DNA of 64,000 nt, taken from positions 2,728,001 through 2,792,000 of the forward strand of contig NC_133302.1 in NCBI RefSeq assembly GCF_005239225.2. The letters run 5' to 3'. Below the pieces are notes generated by a model that had not been told where the DNA came from, did not search any database, and saw nothing but the letters and a program-made list of their open reading frames with translations. Source of the DNA: Populus alba (lineage: Eukaryota > Streptophyta > Magnoliopsida > Malpighiales > Salicaceae). Every line of letters begins with the position of its first letter. The stretch's first letter is position 1. Positions 22,751-34,544 of this stretch are shown one piece after another. A program made the translations under genes and the position numbers.

Positions 22751-23190
22751 CTCTTCCTAAAAACCAATTTAATTTCTAACTAACAACATCAAGGATTTTC
22801 ATCTGTTGAAGTGAGGAAAAAAATGAAACAATATTCATCAAAATTTATAACTTGAAAATATAAATTACATCATGGATAATAATTAACAACTTCCAAGCTT
22901 GGAAAATGATGAAACAATATGGTTGTCCAATATAAAAACGGATGGAAAAGATTTCAAAGAGTATTCAATAAAACTTCCAAGCTTGGAAAATGATCTTCAA
23001 GCCAACTATTTAAATACATATCAATACATCAGATAGAAATACAGTATTAATTTTGAGTAACTTCAAGCATCTTTATGTAAAATAATCTTGTGCTATCTCA
23101 TCCATCCAGCTCCTTCATACCTATAAAACCATCAAATTCAGTACAACTTTCAAGTTTGGAAATAAAGTTAACCGTGCATGATTATATATG
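22750..23190 (-). pseudogene. Decayed LRR exon 3' of TNL-1
   Basis: It is collinear with 52580-52900 and 53967-54030 downstream of TNL-2. On the minus strand it retains blocks of the third TNL exon: the segment coding for CLNLLQIN near 23060 and the CPLKYLPSD/LDNLVV segment near 22930-22970. These are scrambled by indels and a local repeat of CTTCCAAGCTTGGAAAATGAT (at about 22890 and 22977). It lies about 660 bases beyond the TNL-1 stop codon and is non-coding. Confidence 0.55.
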
Positions 23191-23848
23191 CATTTTATTA
23201 TTACAAACAAATCCCCTTCACTTTTAATTAAGAAACTTACTTTATAATAAAAAAGGTTAATATCATTTTGTTTTCATTTTTGTTTTAAAATATTGAATTT
23301 GAATAAAATATAAAAACATTATTCAATTTTTTTTACTTAAATGTAACAAAACAAAAATCAGTTTTCAATATTCCCTAAATAAACTAAAGTGATTTTAATA
23401 AAATATGTTAGTGATTGTTGGCTTTTTTTTTTCAAAAAATAATTATTAAAGATATAATTTATTTTTTTGAGTGATATTCGATAGATCTAATTATTAAAGA
23501 TAATATTTATTTTTTATATTAAATAAGAAAAATATTATCATAAAACCAAGAAAAAAAATAAAACCAAGGAGACTCTAAATATTCAATAAAAAATATTGTT
23601 AAAGATAATAGTTAATTTTTTAAGATTAAATAAGAAAAATAAAATAATTAAAGATAATATTTAATCTCTTAAATTAAATAGAATAAAATAGAAATAACTA
23701 AAGGAAATATGTATTCTTACCAAAAAGCCTTAAATATTTAATTTTTTTTATTAAAAATGATATTTAATTTTTTGGATTAAATAATAATAATGAAATAATT
23801 AAAGATAATATTTAATCTCATATATTAAATAGAATAGAATAAAAATAA
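23190..23848. other. AT-rich 3' flank of TNL-1
   Basis: It is collinear with 54030-54678 downstream of TNL-2, including AGTGATATTCGATAGATCTA and repeated AAAGATAATATTTAAT phrases, so it belongs to the duplicated block. No gene is seen. Confidence 0.6.
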
Positions 23849-24466
23849 CTAAATGAAATATTTGTTCTTACCATCAAGAATTAAACTGAGGCTATATTCT
23901 TGCAGCTTCGCAAATAAATAGTCACTCCATTGCTTAAGTGTAGACGCTGTGATTGATCCACAATGAGGATGAGGAAGCAAATGATATGGCGGTGGTGAAG
24001 GCATCATTGTATTTCTTCCCACTTCTAACTCTTCAAATGAATCTGACTTCTCTGCGATCACATGGACCCCACATTCTTTAATGTGTACGGGGTAGAATGG
24101 AAGACCGTTGCGCACTGCACACTCTGTTAGCTTTGTATAAATGTATAGTTCCAATTCGTCATCTCCACAGTAATCTTCCATTGCCATTTCACTTCTACTT
24201 ATGTATCTTATCCATCCCTCAGTTCCTGGTGATCCATAACCTTTAAACAATTGAATACCGTTGCTTTTATTTCTTATAATAATAATAATGTTGAAGTAAT
24301 AATAATCTTCCTTCTCAAGTTGACGGACAAACCAAAGAACTAAGCCATGGAAGACTGGAGGTATATGGAATGACAATGAGCATCCTTCTCCATTGTAGCT
24401 CATCCATTTTGGCATCTCACCATGAATGTGTTTAATACAATACACGTGACGACCGTTGCACATTGC
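23849..24466 (-). CDS. TNL-1 exon 5: C-JID post-LRR domain
   Basis: About 205 codons beginning AMCNGRHVYC after the acceptor TATACAG at 24467. MPKWMSYNGEGCSLSFHIPP and later ECGVHVI are typical of the C-JID jelly-roll domain that follows LRRs in many TNLs and contributes to effector binding. The frame has an (ATA)n expansion giving a run of Ile (NIIIIIRNKSNG). Near the end, GATGGTAAGAAC could serve as a splice donor, so a further small exon is possible. Otherwise the stop is at 23851-23849. Confidence 0.75.
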   Translation of the reverse strand, partial: AMCNGRHVYCIKHIHGEMPKWMSYNGEGCSLSFHIPPVFHGLVLWFVRQLEKEDYYYFNIIIIIRNKSNGIQLFKGYGSPGTEGWIRYISRSEMAMEDYCGDDELELYIYTKLTECAVRNGLPFYPVHIKECGVHVIAEKSDSFEELEVGRNTMMPSPPPYHLLPHPHCGSITASTLKQWSDYLFAKLQEYSLSLILDGKNKYFI

Positions 24467-24756
24467 CTGTATAAATATATATTATCATAAAATCAAGAAA
24501 TAAAAAATAAAACCAATCAGACTTTAAATATTTAATAAAAAATATTATTAAATATAATATTTAATTTTTTAGATTAAATAAGAAAAATAAAAAATATTTT
24601 TAAAGATGGTATTTATTTTTTTAAATATAATATTAATAATAATGATTATTACCCGTATATATTTCAAGGAATGCTAAGATTTTAGATATTAATCAATGTA
24701 TGTGCCAATTGTGTATGTTTATTTTTGTGTGAACGAGAGATTGAAAGAAATAATAC

Positions 24757-25653
24757 CTCAACAACGCTTTTCTGTAATTTCTTTGGTGAATGACTACGGT
24801 CATTAACATCAATAATCCACCAACTATTACTTAGACCTTCGATGCCCTGAATCTCTTTTAATGAATGACTTCCAACTAGATTTACATGTAGTTCTCCTTT
24901 TGACTCGATTGGTATTCTAACTCTTTCCAATGATTTGCAATCAAATGCAACCAATGTACCTAAACTTGAGGGAAGATTTGGAATTGATACAAGATTGTCG
25001 CATTGACCAACTCTCAAGAACCCTAGCTTGGGAAGGAAGCCGATCCCAGAAGGCAGGCTAGAGAATTTGTTTCTTGATAGATCTAGTTTTTCTAGAGAGG
25101 AAAAACTCCTAAAATCAACACAGTATGTTGCTCGATCAGACAAACCACTATTAGAAAGTTGAAGACGTTTCACTGATATCCATTCAATGAAAGAAGTTGG
25201 TAGCCAACGTTTCAAATTCGAAACACTTGCTGAAATCAAAGAAGAACTTGATGGAGCTGAACTGTATCCACCTAATGATAACATTCTGACATGCTTTAAT
25301 TGTTCAATTGAAGAGAGAAATTGCTCATTTTCAATCCCATCGGCTAGCAGCTCAGTTAAGGATTCTATATCACCCATGTGTTCTGGTAATTTCTCAAGTT
25401 GTGAACACCCAGAAATATTCAGAGTTTCAAGAGACTTTAGATTGCCAATGCTTTCAGGGAGATTCTTTAGCCTCCAACATCCCTCCAGATTCAAGAAAAC
25501 GATGCTCGTTAAATTTCCAATTGATTGATGCACCTCAACTAAACTCGAGCAACCTTTCAGAATTAGTTTCTCTAGACTTGAACTGTGCAAATCTGGTGTT
25601 TTAAGAAGGTTCTGAGAATGACTGAGATTAAGAATTTTTAGCCTGTTGAGAAT
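24757..25653 (-). CDS. TNL-1 exon 4: leucine-rich repeats
   Basis: A 299-codon exon carrying several irregular TNL-type LRRs: SLEKLILKGCSSLVEVH, LNLEGCWRLKNLPESIG, LNISGCSQLEKLPEHMG and LDLSRNKFSSLPSGIG. The LRR forms the effector-recognition surface. It starts ATTCTCAACAGG after a TAATAG acceptor and ends KSVVE|GTATTA. There are no internal stops. Confidence 0.85.
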
Positions 25654-25760
25654 CTATTATAATAGAGCGCAAAATAATTAAAATTAATAATAAGAAGTCG
25701 TAAAATGTAAATATAAATTACATACAGGAGAAATTTTGGGAATTGCAGCATGTTTCTCAC

Positions 25761-26036
25761 CTTTTTTCCCTTCCATAGTTCTTTGAGGTTACTGTACTGC
25801 ATATCAAGAACAACAAGATTGTCCAAGGTAAAATCTGATGGAAAATATTTCAAAGGACATTCATGCCAACAAATCCACATCAACTCTTTAGAAAGCAGTT
25901 TGAAGGATCCGGTGAGATGTACTCCATTGATTTGGAGTAAATTTAAGCATTTCATTCCTGCAAATAATCCTGCGCTAAGAAATTTAGCTTCTGATTCTCT
26001 GACATCCAGTGCAAGACCCTCTACAACATCCGTACC
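25761..26036 (-). CDS. TNL-1 exon 3: NBS-LRR linker and first LRRs
   Basis: A 92-codon phase-0 exon, lying after the premature stop. It starts GTDVVEGLALDV, a standard TNL linker, and continues MKCLNLLQINGVHL, CPLKYFPSD and LKELWKG. Acceptor TTTTAG|GGTACG and donor AAAAAG|GTGAG are clear. Confidence 0.85.
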
Positions 26037-26135
26037 CTAAAAAAAAAAACAATACAAGTTCAATACAATTATTTGTAATAAGTTTAACTAGAAAATACGC
26101 ATGGCTATGCTTTCGTGTATGCATCGAGCTCTTAC

Positions 26136-27259
26136 CTTCTGGTGGTCAAGTACATTCCATGCATCGTCTTTATTCCAAATTCTGGTCCTTTTTCCAAGAA
26201 GCAAGGGAGACGCTTTACAGACGACCTCCCTTCCCATGTCTCGTAATAGATCATGCATGGTTACCATCTCTTCAAAAAACGGCCTTTTATCTTTAATTTT
26301 ACACATGAAATTGAATCAGAGACCTTTCATGGAGAGTTTCCAAAACAACTTCTGGATTGTAACGGCAACGGGCTCCTAGCACTTTTGCGACGTATTCTTT
26401 CTCTATACCAATAAAGAAGCATGCAATATCAAGGAATGCACTTTGTAGTTCACCATCAAGTGCGTGATAACTTATTAGAAGCTTTCCTTGAATATCTTGG
26501 TTTGGAATTCTGCTCAAGTTGTCAATTTCACGTTCCCGTCTATCTTTGTTTTTCCCGTACAGACAAGCTCCTATAACCTCAAGAGCTAAAGGAAGTCCTC
26601 CACAGTAATCAACTGCATCCTTCGAAAGCTCAATATAATCTTCTGCTGGCTTGGTGTCCTTAAAGGCATGCCAGCTGAAAAGCCGAAGGGACTGATCTCG
26701 TGTCAATTCTTTGATCCGATATGTTTCATCTGCTTCAGGAAGAACATTTGAATCTCTTGTTGTAATAATTACTCTACTTCCGGGACCAAACCAACTTCGC
26801 TCTCCCATCAAAGCATTTAGCTGGTCCTGACGAGCCACATCATCAGCAACAACAAGAACTCTTTTGCGACGAAGCCGCTCTTTGATCAGAACCTTTCCTC
26901 TATCGACACAATTGATGTTAGCAACATCTTGTTTTAAAATATCATGAAGAAGTTGCTTTTGTAAAAGAGCCAGACCATTGAATTGTTTTGATGTTTCATT
27001 GATATTCGAAAGAAAGCAGCTTCCCTCGAATCCATTGCAGAGTTGATTAAATACAACTTCTGCTATAGTCGTCTTTCCTATTCCTGGCATCCCATGTATG
27101 CCCACAATGCGTACATCATCTGTTGCAGTGTTTAGAAAGTAAAAAATTTTGCGAGCAAGCCGATCCATACCTACTAGGTGCTCAGGAACATATAAGTACT
27201 TGGGATCTAATTTATTCAACACATCCTCGATAATCCCTTTGATAAATTTTGCTTCATGC
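26136..27259 (-). CDS. TNL-1 exon 2: NB-ARC domain, frameshifted
   Basis: NB-ARC is the ATP/ADP switch. Visible motifs are P-loop GMPGIGKTT at about 232-240, kinase-2 as VLVVADDVA (the usual Leu before DD replaced by Ala), RNBS-B GSRVIITTRD, GLPLAL and RNBS-D FLDIACFFI. After ERSLIQ one extra base moves the frame. The MHDL motif and the region to HQK|GTAAGA are present only in the shifted frame (26303 downward). The acceptor is GTGAGCAG at 27260-27267. Confidence 0.85.
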
Positions 27260-27403
27260 CTGCTCACAGAAAAAAAGCAAGTCATCGATAGCAAGTCAAT
27301 TAAGTATGCTAAAAAGAAATATTTTGTTACTTCACATTGAAAAATGTAATGTAAAATTACTCCATAAGCGTCTGCAAGTGAAATTTAGAAAGAAAAGGCA
27401 TAC

Positions 27404-27930
27404 CCATTTGGCATATCATTGAGATTCCATCCAGATAGATTTCCAGCCTCCTCAAGAGCTTTTCTCCACTCCTTCACCAACTTCTCTTCAAAACGCTCTT
27501 CATGCTTATCAAATGCCTCTACAAAACTGCCAGTCTGTTTTCTCACATCTGAAGGATCAATGTCATAGAATATAGGAAGAACAATCTGACCGGTTTTCTT
27601 CCTTTTGCACTTCAGAATCTCTACAAGTTCATTGAGACACCATCTAGAAGAAGCATAACCTTTTGAGAAGACAACTATGGATATCTTTGATTCTTGAATT
27701 GCCCTGAGGAGATGATGGGAGATTTCTTCTCCTCTCGGAAGTTCATCATCATCTCGAAAAGTGTGGATTCCTGCTTGGACCAAGGCAGCATATAGATGAT
27801 CTGTAAATGTCTTGCGAGTGTCTTCTCCTCTAAAACTCAAGAAGACATCATAGGCCCCTTCTGGTCTAGATCGAGAAGACTCTAGCTCTGTCATGGCAGT
27901 TGCAGAAATCAAGGCACAGTCAATTACCAA
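27404..27930 (-). CDS. TNL-1 exon 1: TIR domain
   Basis: The TIR domain spans about residues 27-170: YDVFLSFRGEDTRKTF at the start, the BB-loop DDDELPRGEEI at 60-70, and SSRWCLNELVEI at 94-105. The Glu of WCLNEL (residue 101) sits where the catalytic Glu of plant TIR NADases is known to be. IPIFYDIDPS-type sequence (here LPIFYDIDPSDVR) and WRKALEEAGNLSGW complete the family pattern. The exon ends AATGG|GTATGC, splitting a Gly codon. Confidence 0.9.
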
Positions 27931-27986
27931 TGGAGCAATATAACAAAGAGTTAGCTATGAAATTCCAAAGCTATGATATTAAAATG

Positions 27987-28215
27987 AGGTTAATTGTATT
28001 CTCTATATAGGCTTACTGAGGTCAGCTTTTCTTCTCTTTCGCGAGGATGAATCGATTTCTTCATCTTTGGATTGCTTGCGTTTTTCTTTCAGCATTTGTA
28101 AATTAAATAGAATGATATAGGATGAACTGGTGAATGATTATCTATCTGAACGTAAGGCTTTCAAGTTATCGTTATGAGCAAGAAGCAAAGAAGCAAAGAA
28201 GAGTAAGTTAAATAT
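27987..28215 (-). promoter_or_regulatory. Proximal promoter and 5' flank of TNL-1
   Basis: The block is conserved with 1-185 and 58809-58974. On the minus strand a TATATAGAG box at 28002-28009 lies about 75 bases upstream of the first ATG, implying a short 5' UTR. The conserved TTCGCGAGGATGAATC stretch lies just beyond. Homology to 1-300 continues farther upstream than in TNL-2. Confidence 0.6.
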
Positions 28216-29170
28216 AACAAAGAGTTAGCTATGAAATGGTAGCAATGGAACAGAGAAGTCAGCTGCAGAGTAAAGCAATGATATGGAATACTGAAATTTC
28301 CAGTCAATGCAGTCAACACTAATCAAATAATATATTCAAATAAAATCAGCCTTGTCAGGACCCCAAACAGTCCCTACTTAACAATTCATCCAAAAGTGTT
28401 ATCCGATATTTTTATTATTTGATTCAGGAAAGACTCTTTAATTATATATTGAAACCGAGTATTATGTAATTCTAATACTATATTTTTAATAATTTTAGGA
28501 CAGAAATTATAATATAATTGTAATTAAGTTTGATGAAAATTTACAAAGAGATTCTATATCTCTTTCTTATTCTTTAATATTTTCATGCATCTTTTATATT
28601 TATTACAAACATATTTTATTTCTTTCTGTGTTCTCTTTTTTTTTTCTTTTCTTTTTTATTAAGAATGTGTTCTCTTTTCTTTTTCTTTTTTTATTAAGAA
28701 TATTTGACTTTATTCTATTCTCCGAACTTCTTCCTAGATATATCATGATAGAAACTGCTACCATTTATTCAAACTAATTTCTATTTTCTCGTTACTATCA
28801 TTGAATTGTTATTACTATATATATATCAGAAAAATAAATATTTTTTTCTTATAATTTACATGGTGTATCTGTTAAAATAATTCAATTAACATAAAAATAA
28901 ATACGAATATGAAAAGAAATGAGGCTAGAATTCTCCTTAATTGATTTGCATTATTGTTTTTGCTTAATCTAAATACAAAGAGCTTATATATATGTGTTAA
29001 ACTGAAAATAATACTCTAGTCTTAATAAATAAAATAAAATAAATATATTATTTAACAGTATTGTCCACCGATTAAAACCATGATATGTTTAAAGGTAATT
29101 GAAAAAATCTCAATTTAATCATTTTTATATACCATCCCATCATTAATTGTATGTAATGTCTTTTATCAAT
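28215..29170. repeat. Repeat A, partial copy upstream of TNL-1
   Basis: Collinear with 12050-12720: AACTAATCAAATAATATATTC, TTAACAATTCATCC, TTCTCCGAACTTCTTCC and ATGTTTAAAGGTAATTGAAA. It has an insertion near 28880-29050. It directly follows the TNL flank, as it does at the left edge of the window. Confidence 0.55.
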
Positions 29171-29980
29171 TTTATTTCAAATATAGTTTAATTGTATGTC
29201 ATGTCTTTTATTATTTATCAATAAAATATGATAAATGAGATTTTGATATAAGAATTTTTGGGATAGAAAATATTTTTATCAAATATTTTTATTTAGTTTA
29301 GAAATTTTATTTATTTCTATTCGGAATTATTAAACTTCTATAATTTTTCTACTTGAAAAGAATAATTTTTGTATTTTATTTTTTTATTCAATATTATCAG
29401 GAATTTCTAGTTTTTTATTTAAAAAATGCTAATTTTAAATTTACTTGTTGTTATTTTAAAAATAATATTTTTTTCTATTCAGTGAAAGAATTCTCTCTTG
29501 CAAATTATTAGCAATGCAATCATTTTTCTTCTTCGAGATCCTTTGCAAAGTTTCCACAATAACTGGGTCCACGCGATAACATTACTGAAGTCGAAGTAAC
29601 AAAGATTTTGATTCAGAGATTGGTTTTGAAAAGGAAAGAAACTGTTTCTTTCTAAAAACTTTGAGACTTCTTCCTGTTAATCAATCCAAGGCAACCATGT
29701 AAGACTCTTGGGCTAAAGCAGTGCGAAGACTAACTTTTATTTGTTTCTTTTTGCCAAAACCATTACGTCTAAGATAGAAAGTAGCATAAAGCTCTCAGAG
29801 TACTTCCCACTTTCACACCACTTTCCACTCGAAAAGGACTAAAACATTCTAAACATGGTTTTTTTTTCCAGCTGAGGAATTTTATCAAACACCTAATACG
29901 CGTCATTAAAAAATTAACAACAGGATAAATGGAGTTCTATGTATAGTCGAAATTACCTCTCTCTCATTCTCACTCTCATA
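29170..29980. repeat. Repeats I, B and E
   Basis: I/B leader at 29215-29600 (TTGCAAATTATTAGCAATGC at 29500), E at 29615-29860, then GAGGAATTTTATCAAACACC shared with 40180 and 43440. Confidence 0.5.
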
Positions 29981-32570
29981 CTGAATGAAAATCTAATGGG
30001 CTGTTTCCTTTTGCTCTTTTTTCTTTTTATTTCTCTCTCTCTCTATATATTGTAAGTTTGAAAAACTTTATAACAATAAAACACTCCATACTTGGAATGC
30101 ATTTTTGCGTTCCTTTGAACAATAAAATGAATACCCTCAAACTCTCCTTTTGTTTTTATTATTTCATCCTTTTAGTCTAAATTAATATCCAATTATTTTT
30201 TCATGAATTGGTTTTCATCGGGTGTTTCTTTTTGTTTTTTTTTTTAAGATTAATTGGTTTCAAATTGCTTTTTAAACAATTTTGTATTATTTTAATTATA
30301 TTATTATCAGTTGTTTAATTTTTGGTTTTTTTTAAGTCATTTTTTTATGATTTTTTTTAAATCCCAATTATATTATTATCAGTTATTCATTTGTATCAGG
30401 TTTAATGATACTTCAAACTACTTTTAAATTATAGTGTTATTCTCGTGCTAAGGTGGTCCAGCGAGGGAAACCAAACTGCTTGGCGGGCTGGAAAGAAAAA
30501 AAAGCTATTTATGGGACCATCATTTTATTTACCAGAGGACTGGTCTGGAAAGGGGTTATGTTTATGGTTGTGGGGGGAGATAATTTTTTCCTTCCCTTTT
30601 GTTTTCTTCTAAACCTCAAGTTAATTATAATTAATTAATAATTTGAACAATGTTGAGCATGCTTAATTTAATATTATTTTATTTCAAAAAAATGCCTTTA
30701 ATAGTAAACTATTTAGCTTTGATCTAAAAATTACTTAAGCTATTAAATAAATAAAAAGATGAATGGACGAAAAAAATTAAATTAGAAATGAATATAATAA
30801 CATAAGGATTAAATACTATTTTTTAAGATTTCAAGGAGTAATTAATTTTTTTTTATGAAATTGAGAATGCATATATATAAAGGAACAAGAACAAAGAAGC
30901 AGAAGCTTGACCTACTTAGGTTGTACCTAAAGCCAAAGAATCAGAAGCCAAAGCCGAAAATGAAGCTAAAGAACAAGAAAATATATAAAAGGATAATTTC
31001 TCTACTTAATTGTTTTTATTTATTTATTTATATATATAAACTGTAGTAATAGTATTTGGAAATATACTCTGATATTTTGATGATTTAATAAAGAGATTCC
31101 TATATATAAGAGATTATCTACAATGCTTAGGGTTTTCTTAAGCCTTTTTTAGAGAAAGAATATTTTAATTTTTTTTATTCAGTATTATTAAATCTTTATA
31201 AATTTTTTTCTACTTAAAAAGGAATAATTTTTCTATTTTATTTTTTTTATTAAATATTATCAAGCTCTTCTGTTTTTTCTATCTTTTAAAAAATAATTTT
31301 TATATTTGGTTGTTTCTATATATAAACTGTAGTCATAGTATTTGAAAACAGACTTTGATATTTTGATGATTTAATAAACAGACTTTGATTATATACTATG
31401 CTTAGGGTTTTCTCAAGCCCTTTTCAGAGAAAGAATATGCTTGCTTGCAAATTATTAGCAATGCAATAATTATAATTATAAAAGATAAAAATGTAACACA
31501 TGCAGGGAATTTTGAGGTAATTTTAAGGTAGTTGCTGACGGAGTATAATTATATATATATAAAAAAAATATTAATTTGGAGTGCTAATTGTGTGTTTCTT
31601 CTTGTGCAAGAAAAATTGAAAGAAAAAGTACCTCGACAACGTACATTTTTTAATTGCAGGGACCCTCCATTCTTTAAGGTGTACGAGATCAAATGAATCC
31701 CAACCGTTGCTTTTATTCTCCACTGCTCAACCAATTTGGCATCTCACCAGGAAGGAACCGAATACGATGCACTGAATATATGCATAGTCCCAATTCCCAA
31801 GTGGACCACAGTCGCTGCTATTCGTTTATATTCAAACAATATTCTTCCGTTGCTTTTATTCTTTATAATAATGTGATAGGAATAGCAGTTTGACAATGAG
31901 CATCCTTCTCCACGGTAACTCATCCAATTTGACAATGAGTATAACATATTCTTTATAATAACGTTACTATCATTTAATTTGTTATTACTATATATATATA
32001 TATAAAATATTTTTTTATAATTTATATGATAGACCGTTCACCGATTAAAACTGTGATATGTTTAAAAATAATTAAAAAATCTCAATTTAATTATTTTTAT
32101 ATACAAATCCCATTCAATAGTTTATGTTAGAAAATAAATCATTATTTAATATTGATAACTTATAATAAATATTTTATCGATGATTACTAATAAATTTTAT
32201 ATAATTCACAGAGAATTTTCTTATTCTCGCTAATTAATCCCAAAGCGAGGTTCCAAGAACTTAAAGCAGGATTTTGTATAATTTGTACAGGATTTTCTAT
32301 AATTGAACTTAATTCACTAAAAGATGTTCATCATCTTTATTGCAAATTATTAGCAATGCAATAATCATATTTATAAAAGGTAACAATTATTTATATGATC
32401 AACTGGATTAGGGATTTGAGAGATGAATATTATATTCTAATATGAATATTTATTACATCCAAAATAAACATTTCTTACTTGCCCATGAGCTTCTGTATCA
32501 AACTGCTAAGCTTTTATTGACTTGAACTAAATTATAAGCTTTATAAATAACAGGGACTAAGTAAGTATAG
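29980..32570. repeat. Duplicated block, copy 1 (partner 33500-36110)
   Basis: About 2.5 kb collinear with 33500-36110. The order is repeat D, the GTGCTAAGGTGGTCCAGCGAG module, a GGAACAAGAACAAAGAA module, repeat I, repeat B, a C-JID relic and the 3' part of repeat A. The two copies differ by small indels, so this is a direct tandem duplication separated by about 0.9 kb. A Lys/Pro-rich frame at 30855-31046 is not kept in the partner. Confidence 0.65.
31573..31960 (-). pseudogene. C-JID exon relic 1
   Basis: The minus strand reads NWMSYRGEGCSLS at about 31905-31940 and IIIKNKSNGRILFE further on, matching WMSYNGEGCSLS and IIIRNKSNGIQLF of TNL-1 exon 5. Between and after these the exon is internally deleted. 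The lower part (31573-31640) matches the TNL exon-4/intron-4 junction, and ATTCTTTAAGGTGTACGAG at about 31672 matches a later exon-5 segment. The order of pieces is partly rearranged. Confidence 0.65.
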
Positions 32571-33500
32571 CCAAAGAGAACTAAAGCATATTTCTTTTTT
32601 ATCTTCTTTTTTTCATATTTCTGCAAGGGAAAAAAAAACAAGGAAATTTCTCAAGGGCGTATTAGTAAATATTGAGAAGCAATCAAATTCTTTAGCCACA
32701 TGTTATCGATATTGAGCTGGAATTTGGAGTGGTAATTTTGAGGTAGTTTATGTTAGAAAATAAGTCATTATTCAATATTGATGACCTATAATAAATATAT
32801 ATCATGATTAATAATAAATTATTAGCAATGCAATAATTGTCAAAGAATAAATTATTGAGCTGGAATTTAGAATGGTAACTTTTGTGGTGGTTGCTGATAT
32901 TAGAGTACGAGTGTTCTTTGGAGTACGGTTGAATTGATATTCTGAAATAATATCCACATTCACACGATACCAAGGGACGAAGAGATATCAAGCTTCTCTT
33001 GTCATGTTTGTCGATATTTGGGATTTTTTTTCCCGCTTCTATTTTCCACTTTTATCTTTATTTTCCGCATCTGAAATGTTTTTTTCTCGAGGCAGCTGCG
33101 TGCCAAGAAAATGAGAAGATACAAAAGGAAAAGAAAAGAAATTATCGAAGTTTGGGACTTTAGTGCTCGCCTACGAAAGTTGAAAATCATATTCCAGGTT
33201 TATCACCAGGAAATTTCCTGTTTAAATTACTAGAAATTTCTAGTGAAATTTCCTGGCAATGTAAGGCAGGAATAATAAAGTAAACCTATAAATGGACTAA
33301 TCAAATAATATATTCAAATCAAATAAGCCTCTATGTTAATAATTCATTCAAAAAAGTTGTACAATATTTTTATTATTTGGTTCATGGAAAACTTTTTAAT
33401 TATATATTAAAACCTAGTATTATGTAAGGATATTTGACTTCATTCTATTCTTCGAACTTCTTCTCTACATATATTATAATAGGAACTGGTACCATTTTTA
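32570..33500. repeat. Repeat B and 5' part of repeat A
   Basis: B copies at 32630-32750 and 32815-32900; A from about 32945 (ACACGATACCAAGGGACGA) with palindromes CAGGAAATTTCCTG at 33207-33220 and ACTAGAAATTTCTAGT at 33229-33244. A is interrupted near 33425 by the joint to the duplicated block. Confidence 0.55.
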
Positions 33501-34512
33501 TTACCGTGTTCGCTTTTTCATGGAGTAGGCCGTGTAAAGAAGGGAAAGGGAACATGAAAGATGGGGGCTGTTTCCTTTTGCTCTTTTTTCTTTTTATTTC
33601 TCTCTCTCTCTATATTGTAAGTTTGAAAAACTTTATAACAATAAAACACTCCATACTTGGAATGCATTTTTGCGTTCCTTTGAACAATAAAATGAATATT
33701 TTTCTGTGGACATGCACCTCAAACTCTCTTTTTGTTTTTATTATTTCATCTTTTTAGTCTAAATTAATATCCAATTACTTTTTCATGAATTGGTTTTCAT
33801 CGCATGCTTCTTTATGTATTTTTTTTTTTTTTTTAAATAATTGGTTTCAAATTGCTTTTTAAACAATTTTTTTTTATCATTTTAACTATATTATTATTGA
33901 TTGTTTATTTTTTCCGGTTTAATTTTTTGTTTCTTTTAAGAAATATTTTTATGAACTTTTTTTTAAATCCCAATTATATTATTATCAGTTATTCATTTTT
34001 ATCGGGTTTAATAATACTTCAAACTAGTGTGATTCTCGTGCTAAGGTGGTCCAGCGAGAGACCAAACTGCTTGGCAGGCTGGAAAGAAAAAAAACTATTT
34101 ATGGGACCATTATTCCATTTACCAGGAGACTGGTCTGGAAAGAGGTTAGGTTTATGGTTGTGAGGAAGATAATTTTGTCCTTCCTTTTTGTTTCTTTTAA
34201 ACCTCAAGTTAATTATAATTAATTAATAATTTGAACAATGTTGAGGATGCCTAATTTAATATTATTTTTATTTCAAAAAAAATGTCTTTAATAGTAAAAC
34301 TATTTATCTTTTAACTAAAAACTTAAGCTATTAAATAAATAAAAAAGATGAATGGATGAAAAAAATTAAATTAGAGATGAATATAATAACATAAGGATTA
34401 AATACTATTTTTTAAGATTTCAAGGACTAATTAATTTTTTTTATGAAATTGAGAATGTATATATATAAAGGAACAAGAACAAAGAAACATAAGCTTTACC
34501 TACTTAGTTGTT

Positions 34513-34544
<32 letters not shown>

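Larger units (their letters stand above)
23849..27930 (-). pseudogene. TNL-1: TIR-NBS-LRR-C-JID resistance gene with a frameshift
   Basis: Five exons are supported by splice signals and by alignment to TNL-2: 27930-27404, 27259-26136, 26036-25761, 25653-24757 and 24466-23849. Introns are 144, 99, 107 and 290 bases with GT-AG ends. One extra base between 26304 and 26311 shifts the NB-ARC frame to a stop at 26301-26299. The readable product is a TIR-NB protein of about 495 aa lacking MHDL, LRR and C-JID. Ignoring that base, the model would be about 1,146 aa. TNL proteins are intracellular immune receptors in which the TIR domain signals after effector recognition. It could be a true pseudogene, a truncated TN protein gene, or a sequencing error in a short T run. 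The start is either 27930 or the in-frame MTELES at 27894. Confidence 0.85.

Noticed and set aside
25187..25604. Plus-strand frames of about 100 codons inside the TNL LRR exon
   Set aside because: Antisense shadows of a well-supported coding exon.
30855..31046. Lys/Pro-rich 63-codon frame
   Set aside because: Not preserved in the duplicated partner near 34450; derives from a GAACAAGAACAAAG-type simple repeat.
31693..31893. Plus-strand frames beginning MNPNRCFYSPLL at 31693, 35235 and 39246
   Set aside because: They are antisense shadows of the C-JID relics. Conservation comes from copying of the relic, and the lengths differ among copies.
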